From Penium margaritaceum (lineage: Eukaryota; Streptophyta; Zygnematophyceae; Desmidiales; Peniaceae), in NCBI GenBank assembly GCA_023375785.1, contig SZWC01003862.1, positions 75,881 through 111,464 of the forward strand: a DNA stretch of 35,584 nucleotides, given 5' to 3'. Below are positions 8,356 through 18,643 of this stretch, piece after piece. How positions within the stretch are numbered: position 1 is the first letter of the stretch; each line of letters starts with the position of its first letter. Made by a program: the position numbers and the translations under genes. Below the pieces are notes generated by a model, which searched no databases, had not been told where the DNA came from, and saw nothing but the letters and a program-made list of their open reading frames with translations.

Positions 8356-10824
8356 TCACCCCGGAGCGGCGTCGTCGCTGTCATCGTCATCTGCTGATGT
8401 GACTAGTGTAGCGCTGAGGGCCTCCTCAAACTGTATCGCCTCCCGTATGCATGCCAGCTGCTGTGCTGCATGCTGCCACACGGAATGCGCTGCGTCGAGA
8501 CGTGTGTGCAGTTCGTCGAGCTCTGCTGCGGCAGCCTGCCGGTCAGCTGCATCAACGGCGTGTAAGCGGTTAGTCGCGGAATGAATCTGATGGTGGACTT
8601 CCATCATGTGCGCGTCGGCGCGAGTCACTGCCTCCTGCATCCTCGTCTCCTCGTCGCGTAGGAAACTCTCCACGCCAATAGGTGACTCAGCTGCTGCCTG
8701 ATCACCACCTGCTGGCAGGAGGTCGTCACCACTGAGCGCGTCTGCATCCGTAGCAGCTGCACCAAAAGGGGGTGCTGCTGCGGAGTCACTGGCTGCTGCT
8801 GACACACTTGACACTCAAGTGTCAGGTGGCCAGACGTCGTCATCCATCGGTGTATCTGCCGCTGCAGCATCATCACTCTCATCGGGAACCCATACACCCT
8901 GCAGAAACGCCGAGCCCCTGGTGCACAACCAATCGTCCACCTGCTACTGTGCGTCCGCCCGTCGCCAATATGCATCCTGTAAGGACCACTCCGCAGCCTC
9001 GAGACGGGTGTGCACATCCTCCATGCACATCTCAGTAACCTCTCGTGCAGAAGCATCTGTAGTGTACCAATGGCTGCTGGCCTCCCGGAGCTCGGCCATG
9101 AGACTCTGCACGTGCGCCTCTGCTCGAGCCACCACTGCCTCATGCTTGTCGAGCGTGGAGTGTAGGCTTTCGGGTATAGGAATTGTAGCTCGGACGAGCA
9201 TAGCTATGTCATCGGCTGGAACCGCCGTGGTGTCAACGACACCGGTCAGGGTAGCGCGGTGTTGGATGTCTGTAGCTTGCTTTGCATCCTCCATGTCACA
9301 CACGCGGACGTCTGCTCTCACCGAGAGGCTATCGCGTGCTCTATCCGCGGCTACTGCAAGAACGGCAGCGCACTGGGCCTCTATGTCTGCCTCCGACCCT
9401 GCGTCCGACCGCTCCACGACGAACGACTGGTCCTCATCGAGGAGTTCTACCTCGTCCTGGTAGTCAATCACCTCCTCCTGCTGCCCAGCACTCTCTGCCA
9501 GAACCACCTCGGTGTCTGCTCTGGGCCGAGCATCAGCATCTTTATCACCTGCTCCTCCTGTTGCTGCTCCTGGCACCATGGCAGCTGTCTCCACACCAGC
9601 TAATGCAGGAGTGTGCGCATCGTCGGGCACAGCTCCGGCATCGGCCGTCGTCACGTCATCCGCCAAAACATCAACGATCACCAACTCCAGCCCCGACTCT
9701 GACTCAGCATCGGACCAATCCTCCTCAGACGAAGAGTCTCCGTCACAACGAATGTCTCCCCCCGCTGAACTCTCCGCTAGCTGAGTCTGTTGTGTGGCGT
9801 CATCTACCTCAATCATCCTGCACTATAGAGCAGTCGCATCACCAATGCCGAGCTCCGCCGCGGTCGTCACCGGACACACCATCACCCCCACGACTGGCAC
9901 CTCGGCAGGAGCTATGGGAACTCGATAGATCAACCCATGGACAGGAGACAAGGGGATCTCGTCACCTGAGACTCCTCCCAGAGCCACGTCTACTGCCAAC
10001 GTCCCGTCAGTAGCAGTGACTGCAACTGCTGCTACTGTCACAACGTCGATGGCTGTCGACACACCCACTGCCTGGACGTCTGACGACACTCCACTGGTCA
10101 CCAATGTAGCGGAACAGACGTCTGCTCCACATGTCTCCATGTCTGCCTCCAACTGCGCGTCAGACCACTCGTCCGTCTCCAAATCCACGTCGGACCACTT
10201 GTCGGATGGCTCGTCCTCACTGAGAGTGCCCTGTCGTGAAGCACCGTCTGTCGCATCCCTCATGCACTCGCCGGTGGTCGTCGGCGGACACTCCATCCCC
10301 CCCTCGACCGAAGCACTGGTAGAAGCTGCGAAAGGATGCCACACCAACTTTACGACTGGGGAGGAGGAAGTCAGCTCCGTGGTGACGTCTACCAATGCTG
10401 CGTCTGCTGCTGCCTCCAGAACCCGTCTCGCCAAACTTGCTCTCCACCGCCTCGCGTGCAGAGTCCAAGAATGACGATGGCGAGCCGAAGAGACTACCCC
10501 AGAAGTGGAGGGGTCACTGGTCGGGATGACTCCAACTGGCTCCAGGACAGAGCGTAGGGTGTCAGATGTAGAGCTAAGGTCGGGAAGCGTGGCATCGTCA
10601 GGTGATGACACTGACGGAGGTGAGGATGGCGAGAAGGAAGAAGAGGGTGTGTGAAGCGGCATGATGGCAACAGCCCGCTCAGAGATCACGTGGTCTATGA
10701 GCTGTTGCACCATGCGCTTCATACCCTGGAGCTCGGCGTACACCACCGCCATAGCTCCACTGAGGGGCGGGAGTGTATGAGCTGATGTATCGGAGGCGGA
10801 TGGTAGAGTAGGGCGGGACCGTAA
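8356..10824 (-). pseudogene. Acidic coiled-coil-repeat protein of the non-autonomous element
   Basis: I recognise no family. One minus-strand frame runs from the knuckle region through an ATG at 10752 (MAVVYAELQGMKRM) to a TGA at 8356, about 800 codons. It is broken by TAG at 9823, TAG at 8944 and TGA at 8815, each explainable by one C-to-T change. The first third is Ser/Pro-rich then acidic. The motifs SDKWSDVDLE, TDEWSDAQLE and EEDWSDAESE repeat a W-S-D signature. SDAQLEADMETC and SDAGSEADIEAQC suggest duplicated modules. Two helical segments near 9090-8947 and 8650-8450 are homologous: EAVVARAEAH with EDVHTRLEAAEWSL, and EAVTRADAH with DELHTRLDAAHSVW. They look like coiled coils. No Pol motif occurs. 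It could be a Gag-like particle protein or a captured host sequence. Confidence 0.65.
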
Positions 10825-10857
10825 CTAGGGCAGTCGCCACCCAGCAGGGCGCTGGCG

Positions 10858-10899
10858 ACACTGGCGCCAGCCATGGTGTCGGTCGTAGCAAAAGTAGCA
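10858..10899 (-). other. CCHC zinc knuckle in the non-autonomous element
   Basis: In the same minus-strand frame as the acidic protein, CYFCYDRHHGWRQC fits C-X2-C-X4-H-X4-C exactly. It is separated from the ATG at 10752 by about 35 codons with one TAG (10825). A TGA at 10945 lies just upstream. Such knuckles bind retroelement RNA in Gag, so the frame is probably a reduced Gag fused to the acidic region. The larger copia gag core was not recognised upstream. Confidence 0.7.
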
Positions 10900-10944
10900 G
10901 GCAAAGCCGTTGGACGCCTGAGGCGTGTGCCACAGCTGGAACTG

Positions 10945-11190
10945 TCACTGTGGACGCGGCATCTGCCACGTATGCAGAGCAGGTGCCAGCCACGGCACCG
11001 GCTGCGCTCCCTGCCATGCCAATGTGCTCATCTCTAGAGTGTGGTGTGGGTGAGTGTCTAGGACACTCGCTCCCACTGGCACAAGGCCACAAGGGGAGGT
11101 GAGCGATCGAAGCACAGTCTCTCTGATGTGCTGCGATTCCGTCGTGAGGACGGCCACCACGGCGTTGGTGGTGGGCTGCTGTGCGACTCA
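10945..11190 (-). pseudogene. Possible gag remnant before the knuckle
   Basis: The knuckle frame continues upstream past the TGA at 10945 as a short open stretch (HIRETVLRSL, TLAWQGAQPVPWL) back to a TGA near 11188. No copia gag core motif is visible. It may be the residual N-terminal part of the element's Gag or simply leader sequence. Confidence 0.3.
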
Positions 11191-12531
11191 AGTGTGCAAA
11201 CTCAAGTCGCCTTCGGTGCTAATGCTGCACCAGGTGCCGTCGTCAGGTGACGGCTGTGGCCTCAAGCCACTTTCGCTGCTGCTACTACTGCTGCAACTCT
11301 CGCAACGGCTGCTGCTACTGCGGGTTCCGTCGTCAGCCGACGGTGGTGGCCTTAGGCCGCACTTAAAAGGTGAAAAAACAAAATAAAGAAAAAGTAAAGG
11401 GAAACCCCCTTTTTTCTCTCTTTATCCTCCTTTTTTTTTGTTGGTGCCCCCTCCTCGGGTGCCCCTTTTGGGGTTGTTCTGGGGTGCCCTACTCAAGGTC
11501 CCCCCCTCTGTCCTCTCCCCCCCCTTTTTTTTTTTGTTGGTTGCCTGGCTGGACACTCGACGCAAGCACAGTGGAGGGGGAGAATCGCTCCCCCCCTAGC
11601 GTGCAGCCGGCCGGAGGCCGCCCGTCGCCCCCCCCCCTGCCCCTCTCAGCCGGCGGGGGGGGCGGCGTCTGGCCGGCACGCGCCGGCTCAAGCACCGGCG
11701 CTTGGCCGGCGCTGTAGCGCCCTCCAGGGGCACGACGGGCCCGACCGACCGGACCCCCCCATTCTTGGGCGGGGTCCCTCGCGTTGGGTCCCCCTCAGGC
11801 CCGACAGCAGCAGCTGTACCAGCAACTGCTGCTGCGGTTGCTGCAGCAACTGCTGCTGCTGCTGCTGCTGCTGCAGCTGCTGCCTGCTGCTGCTGTTGTT
11901 GCAGCTGCTGCTGCGGCTGCTGCCTGTTGCTGCTGCTGCTGCGAATGCTGCTACAACAGCTGTAGCAGCTGCTTGCCGCCACCGCTGCTGCTATGGCTGC
12001 CGCTGCGCCTGCTGCACGCCGCTGCAATAGCTGCTGCTGCAATGCCGCTGCTGCTGCTGCAATGCTGCTGCTGCTGCTGTTGCTGTTGGCGCTACAGCTC
12101 GCGCAATGCTGCTGCTGCTGTCGCCGCGCTGCTGCTGCTGCCCACGGCTGCTGTTGCCGCTGGTGCTGCTCGCTGCCGCTGCTCGCTGCTGCTTCAGCTG
12201 CCTGCTGCTGCTGCTCGTAGGCGCCAATTCGCGTTGCGAGCTCCTGCTGCGAGCGAGCTGCTGCTGCCAGCTGCTTACCTCTCTTCTTTTTTTCTTGTCA
12301 AAATGCCCAGCCAGAAACGATTAGTGCTGCCACCCGGTGCTGCTGCTGCTGCTTCACTTTGCTACTGGAGCTGGTAACTGTCACAGCTCACCGGGTGAGT
12401 TGGACGGGACTGCGTGGTGATGTCGCTCCTCAAAACGGCTGCAACGAGTCCCAAGATACGGCGGCGGCGGTGACTCTCATTGCTGCCGGTGCTGCATCTC
12501 TGCGGCGCAGCTCAGCGAGAGAGGTCTCGCT
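11191..12531 (-). other. Leader of the minus-strand element
   Basis: Between the PBS and the coding region lie CTG-rich tracts (11805-12280, CAG on the element strand), C- and T-homopolymer runs (11400-11530) and a very GC-rich block with several GCCGGC palindromes (11590-11720). Two related hairpin-forming blocks, CCGTCGTCAGGTGACGG near 11238 and CCGTCGTCAGCCGACGG near 11327, each precede a GGCCT-rich segment. No gene is supported. The CAG tract matches the position of polyglutamine DNA in elements 1 and 2. Confidence 0.5.
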
Positions 12532-12543
12532 GCTCTGATACCA
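12532..12543 (-). other. Primer-binding site, initiator Met tRNA type
   Basis: On the minus strand TGGTATCAGAGC directly follows the CA end of the 5' LTR. The same 12-mer stands after both LTRs of element 2. It is the common PBS of plant-type copia elements. Confidence 0.9.
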
Positions 12544-13912
12544 TGAGAAGTTTCCTAGAACCTTCCTAACCACTTGCCGTGACACTAGGCGTCAGCGCCA
12601 GGTCAGCGTGTGACAACAATCACCAGTTAGAGACAAAACTGCAAGGGTCTGGGTAGGGACACGAACAGAGTGTCAGGAAACTCAAACTGAGTATAATTGC
12701 AGAGAGAGATAACAAATGACAAGTCCACAGTATAAATACCTGCCGCGGCGCACGACAGGTGTCGCACGCGGCAGTGCAAGGTCTGTCCTAAAACCGGCCC
12801 AAAAACACTATTTTGGCCGTAACTCTGCACAGACAAATCAGAACACTACGCCGTCTGAACCTAGAGATGCAGAATCTCAAGCCGGACGCTACGACTGGTC
12901 ACACACACAAGTCCGGCACCGATCGGTGGACAGGAAATACAAAACATGCAAATCGGGCTCAAGAGCCAGTCCACCGAGAAAACTCTAGCGTCTGTAGAAA
13001 AACCGCAAAGCACCCCGACAAGCACCCAGGGCGTCGTGGCAGCTCTCTGGCAACTGCTGGTGGATGGAGCCACCACTCGTCGGTGCTCCGGTGCCAGCTG
13101 CGTCTGCATCCGGGATCATGTCGTCGCGCTCTCCTGTAGCGTTGCTCTCCTTGCCGTCGCTCGTGACAGGTGGAAGCCACACACACCAACACTCCCCCTG
13201 GCTGACACAACTGTCAACATAATGATGTTTGAGCGAAGGCAAGAGATGATGGCTTAGGGAACCAATCATAGCGAGCACTAATCAAGCAAACCACAACACA
13301 GAGTCTCCTCGTGACAATGGTGCATCCCACCAAATGCCCGGGTCTAGACCATGCACGAAGTGAAGCACACACCTACGTGTCAAACATCAAGCAAGAGAGA
13401 TAGAGAAACAGGTCTCCTCGTGACCCAGGAAACGCGTCTCCGGGTGCCCGGGTCTCGACCACATCATGCATGGATCATACATAACACATGTATGCAATGG
13501 GTCTCCACGTCACACCGGTAGGACTCAACAGGTGCGCGGGTCTCGACCAGCATAACCTAGCATAGATCATACATAACACATAGAGGCAATGGGTCTCCAC
13601 ATCACACCGGTAAAACTCACCAGGTGCGCGGGTCTCGACCAGCATAACCTAGCATGGATCATACATAACACATGTATGCAATGGGTCTCCACGTCACACC
13701 GGTAGGACTCAACAGGTGCGCGGGTCTCGACCAGCATAACCTAGCACGGATCATACATAACACATAGAGGCAATGGGTCTCCACATCACACCGGTAAAAC
13801 TCACCAGGTGCGCGGGTCTCGACCAGCATAACCTTGACCATAGCATCGTGCTGCACCCTAAGTAACCTCGCTGTCCTCAAAGAGATGTCAGACCAAAGTC
13901 CTCACACCAACA
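12544..13912 (-). mobile_element. 5' LTR of the minus-strand element
   Basis: This is the counterpart of 7013-8197, with the same ends and scattered single-base differences. The length difference of 184 bp equals two 92-bp units: four repeat units here (about 13448-13830) and two in the other LTR. The two units added form an alternating dimer. A TATA-like TATTTATAC lies near 12729-12737 on the minus strand. Confidence 0.87.
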
Positions 13913-13917
13913 CCTAG
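13913..13917. other. Target-site duplication CCTAG, right copy
   Basis: This pairs with 7008-7012. Removing the element leaves the flank of 7007 directly joined to the 31 bp that precede the element 2 5' LTR. Confidence 0.85.
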
Positions 13918-13948
13918 TGTCAAAGATAACTCAGGTCATGGAGGCAAG

Positions 13949-14582
13949 TGTTGTGATGTTGTCAGTCATACACAGTTGTACAGTTGGTTGTGACCACTCG
14001 GCCGTGTCCATGCTCGTGCAGATCCTTGAGGCGGACCCAGCTGGAGACAGGGTTCCCTGAGGTGAGGCTCCACCCGCTGGAGGCAGCCTGGCAGCCTACA
14101 CAGTGTACCAGAGGGCTCCCACAGCCCACGGACTACGTTTGGAGGTCTTCAGGATTTTCTCGATGGACAGCCCTGCCAGGCTGATTTACATGTTTGTTTT
14201 CTTACACTCTCCGGCTGTTCCCGGACGTAGGCGTGTGACCAGTCGTTGTGTCTGTCTTTTTGTCGTGCATCCGTAGGATCAGACGGCGCTCCATTTGGAC
14301 GCTTATGCGCAGAATTATGGCCAAAACAGTGGTTTTGGGCCGGTTCAGGTTTGACAGGCACCGCTGTGTGCGCCACCCACCGTGAGCCACGGCGGCTGTT
14401 TATGCTGTGGACTTGTCATTTGTTATCTCTCTCTGCATTTACTTCAGTTGAAGCTTGAGATACAAGTGCACGTGTCTCTCCCTACCCTTGCTGTCCCTTG
14501 CATGACCTGTGTGTCAACTAGCCAGACCTGTGCTGTCAGGCTAGCAAGCAGAAAGGCTAGGAATCTTCCTGGAATCTTCTCT
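13949..14582 (+). mobile_element. Element 2 5' LTR
   Basis: It starts TGTTGTGATG and ends CTTCTCT, where the 3' copy has the canonical CA end. It contains the block AACAGTGGTTTTGGGCCGG, the reverse complement of a block in the minus element LTRs, and GTTATCTCTCTCTGCATT. The sequence before it, GGTCATGGAGGCAAG, resembles this family's PPT context (GGTCATGGGGGAG) and may be the remnant of an upstream tandem unit. Confidence 0.88.
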
Positions 14583-14594
14583 TGGTATCAGAGC
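14583..14594 (+). other. Element 2 primer-binding site
   Basis: TGGTATCAGAGC directly follows the LTR and is complementary to the 3' end of initiator Met tRNA in plant-type copia elements. Confidence 0.9.
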
Positions 14595-15476
14595 AGGCGA
14601 GCCAGTGCTCGTCGTGCTGCGGAGCAAAGACGCAGCAGCTACAGTAGCAGTGGGAGCAGCCCACAGCAGCAGCAGCAGGTCCTGGTTGGACCCATCACCA
14701 TCCTGAGTCGCTTGAAGCGACAAGAGCACGCAGCGACGCATATGCCATCATCCTGATGCGTCAGAAACCGCAACGGCAGGTTCGTGCTGCAGCTGCAGCG
14801 TGCCACAACGGCTTGAGGCCGTTGGAGCCCTTGCGCGCAGCAGCAGCCGGTCCGAGGCCGCCCGTGTGGCGACTTGGAGCCGCAAACCGGGCGAGCAACA
14901 GCAGCAGCGGCGGCCGTGGCCACTCAGGCACCAGAGGCACCAGTACCTTTTGTAGGTGCTGACTCCAGCCGTGCAGCTTCCTGGAAGCCGCACGGACGTG
15001 GAGCCGCAGACGCAAATCGCGTCAGCCGCCATCCTCTCTTCACCCGCCTGTGCCGGACTCAAATAGCCACCAAAAGTTGAGCGCTATGGCTCATTGGATA
15101 GCTTAGATCTCAAGCTTTCCATCGCGCCCTTCCTCGCCTCATTTGGAGCTCTTTAGCCTCCAGCATTCACCGTTCCGCATCACTGATTTGAATTCTTCAT
15201 TTTTTTTGGCCTGAGCACAAAATCAGGTCGTTTTGGCCATTTTCCCCAGTTTTTGAAGACGAAAATTTCACCATTGTCTTCAGAATCGTCAGACGCCTCT
15301 GTGGTCCAAATTTCGCTTCATTTGGACAACCTTCAATTTTAAGTGGTGAAAATTTAAATTTTTAAAATTTCAGCACTTAGCCGATTTTTGGTCAGAAGGT
15401 CGACTTTTGCCACCGTCCTAAATCGGCGAGAAACGCTGACGGTTCTGCGTTCGGACGACTTTCGCACCGCCTCAGC
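14595..15476 (+). other. Element 2 untranslated leader
   Basis: It begins with CAG-rich DNA (14630-14680), then GC-rich blocks with short hairpins such as CGGCTTGAGGCCG near 14811. It ends in an AT-rich stretch with TTTTTTTGGC and AAATTTAAATTTTTAAAATTT (15200-15375). No gene is supported. The first 200 bp are repeated after the 3' LTR. Confidence 0.6.
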
Positions 15477-15674
15477 ATGGAGCCGAGCAGCTCCAAGGGC
15501 AAGGAGCTGGAGGACACCGTCACGAGCGGGGGCCGCAGCCCACGCTCAAAGGCGATTGACTTCCTGCTGGTGGAGCAGTCGTCACTCCGCCAGCGGTAGG
15601 ATGAGCAGTCAGCTACGCTGCGAAAGATCCGCGATGCCTTGGTCTCTCTGTCTGGGACACCGGGACATCAGCCC

Positions 15675-15675
<1 letters not shown>

Positions 15676-15709
<34 letters not shown>
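15676..15709 (+). repeat. GA dinucleotide microsatellite within gag
   Basis: An uninterrupted AG/GA run of about 34 bp encodes alternating Arg and Glu in the gag frame. Slippage here would change the frame, so it is a likely site of length variation between copies. Confidence 0.85.
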
Positions 15710-15710
<1 letters not shown>

Positions 15711-15883
15711 CAACCATCGGCCCAGGAGTCTGCTGGCCCCACTGCCGCCCCTGCGCAGAGACGAGAGTCCATGGTCGAGGAGTGGGATCAGGCGCCACCT
15801 CCCACTGGGGAGAACGCGCTTCGCCGGCTGATGGAGCAGATGAGGAGCCTGCGCATTGAGACACCGATGCCCAGTCCGAGGGG

Positions 15884-15885
<2 letters not shown>

Positions 15886-15919
<34 letters not shown>
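15886..15919 (+). repeat. CAG microsatellite, Gag polyglutamine
   Basis: This is an uninterrupted run of eleven CAG codons in the gag frame. It matches the position of the long polyglutamine tract in element 1 but contains no TAG. Confidence 0.85.
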
Positions 15920-15921
<2 letters not shown>

Positions 15922-16846
15922 CCGACCCGCGTCAGGTCTCGGGTGCCGCTGGAGGAGCAGCGTTGATGCCTTTCATGCCCTTTCCACGCCCGCTCCTAGC
16001 ACCACCAGAGGTCCAGCTCCCCACGGAGCGACGACCCAAGGACTTCAAGACTTCCCCGCCTCGCTACGACAGCAAGGCGGGGTTTGACTGTTGGGAGGTG
16101 TTGTTTCAGGTATGGGCAGACTCAGAGGGATTCTGGCCCTACTACCACAGCCAGTACCAAACGGCTGATCCGCTCCAGTCCCAGACGGCAGCGCGTGCCA
16201 TGCGTGGACTGTTGTACGCAGTTCCACAGGAGACAGTGGTCGACTTCCGCCCCTTCCTGGGCACGCCTGGGACAGGAGCACGCGCAGACCCGCGCCGCGG
16301 CTGGGAGTTGGCGCTGACCCTTTTTGCAGCAGAGACTCACGCGACCCGGTCAGCGCGCCTTCGCGAGTTCCACTCCCTTCATCAGGGATCCTCGGAGTCA
16401 GCAGCTGATTATTGGCATCGGGCCATGCGCCTGTACACTCGTCTGGGCATCGGAGGCGGCTCTCAGCTCTGGGCGCTGGACACCATCATGCTGGGAGTGC
16501 GCCCCGAGCTCACTGACACCTTCTCCCGCCTCGACCCGGACGTCCTCGCGCCCATGTCCGACACCCTGCAGCTGTTGCCCTGGGTGCAGCGGTACTTCAT
16601 CCAGGTCGCCACAGCTGACGAGGCAGCCCGTGCGCATCGGCAGGGCGCCATGGCCGCAACAGCAGTGGGAGCGACGTCCTCTACGCCTTCCACTCCATCG
16701 TCCACCTTCACCCCCACCAACTCCACCTCTGCCTCTCCCGCTTCTTCCCCTGCTACTCCGACAACCACTACAGCAGCCGTGAAGGGGAAGAAGGGGAAGA
16801 AGAAGAGGGGACCGCAGCAGCCTTCCGGTGGCACCGGACGGGCGTT

Positions 16847-18643
16847 CGCTGCCACAACTGCGGCGGACCTCATCGCTACACTAAGTGTCAGCAGGAGCTG
16901 GACTGGGCAAGGATCACCCGCGGTCTTCAAGCAGCCCACGAGGAGCGGATCCGCACTGGAGCAGCAGCCCGTGCCGCAGCGACCTCGGGGGCAGCACCGG
17001 CGGCAGATCCTCCGCCATCCGGGGGGAGTACCACGCCGGACCCGAGGGACCAGACCATCGCGGAGCTACGTCGACTGCTGGCACTTCGCTCACAGGGAGG
17101 TGCGAGTGTGCTGTCACAGCCGAGTGGTCCACAGACTGACTGTCCATCTGTGTTTGTGGCACGTGGTCGTACTTCTGGGGGGGCTGCGTCGCCTGGTGAG
17201 GATGAGTCTGACAGCACAGAGTGGTTGGATGAGTCGCATCGTCGTGCATTGTCCCGCTATCCTGCCACACCTGCTGAGCGTCCAGCAGAGGCAGCGTGCT
17301 CCGTTGTTCGTTGTACCGTGACCACCACAGGTCGTGTGGCGAGTGGCCACTGGATCATTGACTCAGTGGCCACTCACCACATAACCTACGACGGTACCGC
17401 CTTTGTCGTGCTTGGTCCTGTTGGGTCTGTTCAGTCAGTGCGGACAGGTTCTGGGCAGTCACTACCTGTTCAGGGGACAGGGGTCGTACGGTTTGATGGT
17501 CCGTATGGTCCCGTGTATCTTTTTGACCTGCTTTTCGTGCCTGATCTCGAGCTCATCCTGCTCTCTGTCCGTGCCTGCACGAGGATGGGTCTCTCTGTTC
17601 ACCACTCCATTGATGATGCCACGATCACTGCACTTGACACTTCCACGGTTGTGTTGCGTGCCTCTGTTGTGGATGACCTGTATCGCATCGTGCGCTGCTC
17701 TGCTCCTAACTCTTCCCCTCGCTCATCTGCCCGCGTCTTTGTCACGGGGGTGTTGTCTCCTGACCACCAGCACCTGTTACATCGGCGCCTGTGTCATGTG
17801 AGCACGGACACTGTGTCCAGGCTCATTCGTACACAGCCCGCTCTCGGTCTTGACGCGGCTTCCTTCGAGAGGCCGCCCAAGACCGACTGTCTGTTCTGCG
17901 CTCAGGGCAAGATGCATCGATGCACCTACCCGGCCTCCGTCACTCGCGCGCAGCGTCCCCTGGAGCTTGTCCACTCGGACCTCCTCGGACCTCTCCCTGT
18001 CGAGTCTGTCGCTGACCGTGGTCGGTATGTTCTTACCCTCACGGATGACTTCACCCGCATGCGGTGGGTCTACTGCCTCCGCCACAAGAGTGATGCCGCT
18101 CTAGCCGTGCGCTTGTGGCTCGTGATGGCCGAGCGTCAGTCTCGTCACTCCCTCCACACCTTCCGCTCTCACCGCGGCGGTGAGTATCTCGGTGAGCTGA
18201 CCACTCACTTCGCCGAGCTTGGTATCTGTCACCAGCTCTCGGCCCCTGCTACGCCACAGCAGAACGGTGTGTCCGAGCGTTGGAACCGCACCATGGAGGA
18301 CGCGGTTTACGCCATGCGCGCTGAGTGCGGCCTCCCGGAGTCCTTCGCCTTCGAGGGCTTCGCCTACATGACGTGGGTCTGGAACCGCCTCCCGTATGGT
18401 CCCTTGCCGGACCACGTCACGCCGTATGAGCTGTGGTTCGGTCACCGTGCGGACCTCAGGCTTGCTCGCGTCTGGGGTTCCTTGGCCTGTGTCGGGTACA
18501 CCGAGGATCAGCAGGGGTCCAAGGTCTCTCCGCGCGGCCGGATGTGTGCCTTCCTCGGTGTCTCCTCGCGCTCCAAAGCGTGGCGTTTCTGGGATGCGGG
18601 TCGCCACCGCATCGTTGAGTCGCGCGACGCGTTGTTTTCTTAG
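16847..18643 (+). pseudogene. Element 2 zinc knuckle, protease and integrase
   Basis: The frame, shifted by one base relative to gag, opens with CHNCGGPHRYTKC, a CCHC knuckle with three instead of four residues before His. The protease site reads WIIDSVATHH (17351-17380), where the invariant Gly after Asp-Ser is Val (GTG at 17366). The integrase zinc finger is present (LLHRRLCHVS, CLFCAQGKMH). In the core, HSDLLGPLP and GVSERWNRT keep the first and third acidic residues. The second motif is FRSHRGGEY, with His (18170-18172) for the catalytic Asp found in element 1. The GKxxPRGR-like tail SKVSPRGRM and FLGVSSRSKAW follow. The frame meets a TAG at 18641. Integrase activity is almost certainly lost. 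Confidence 0.85.

Larger units (their letters stand above)
7013..13912 (-). mobile_element. Non-autonomous LTR retrotransposon, complete, minus strand
   Basis: Read on the minus strand, this element has a 1369-bp 5' LTR (13912-12544), a PBS matching initiator Met tRNA (12543-12532), a CAG-rich leader, a coding region (~11160-8356), a polypurine tract (8208-8198) and an 1185-bp 3' LTR (8197-7013). Both LTRs run TG to CA and the whole is bounded by the 5-bp repeat CCTAG. No protease, integrase, reverse transcriptase or RNase H motif was found in the 4.3-kb interior, so it must have been mobilised by enzymes of a relative. Its LTR core is homologous to the LTR of element 2 and it uses the same PBS. 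Its interior encodes a CCHC knuckle and an acidic coiled-coil protein instead of Pol. It inserted 31 bp to the left of the element 2 5' LTR. Confidence 0.88.
15477..16846 (+). pseudogene. Element 2 Gag
   Basis: The ATG at 15477 opens MEPSSSKGKELED. A predicted helix follows, interrupted by a TAG at 15597, between CGG and GAT. Then come an Arg-Glu dipeptide run from a GA repeat (15676-15709), eleven CAG codons (15886-15919) and the copia gag core (FDCWEVLFQVW near 16083, LREFHSLHQGSSESAADYW near 16360). A Lys-rich stretch (KGKKGKKKRG, near 16780) ends it. The frame then fails just before the zinc knuckle, where the reading frame changes by one base. Role: capsid and RNA packaging. Length and order match element 1 gag. 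Confidence 0.83.

Noticed and set aside
13448-13830. Regular repeats with similar spacing, CRISPR-like at first sight
   Set aside because: Units are contiguous 92-bp tandem repeats within an LTR in a eukaryotic genome, without unique spacers or cas genes.
16780-16870. Programmed -1 frameshift between gag and pol in element 2
   Set aside because: No convincing heptameric slippery site plus pseudoknot at the shift, element 1 has gag and pol in one frame, and a second similar shift occurs near 20380. A one-base loss is simpler.
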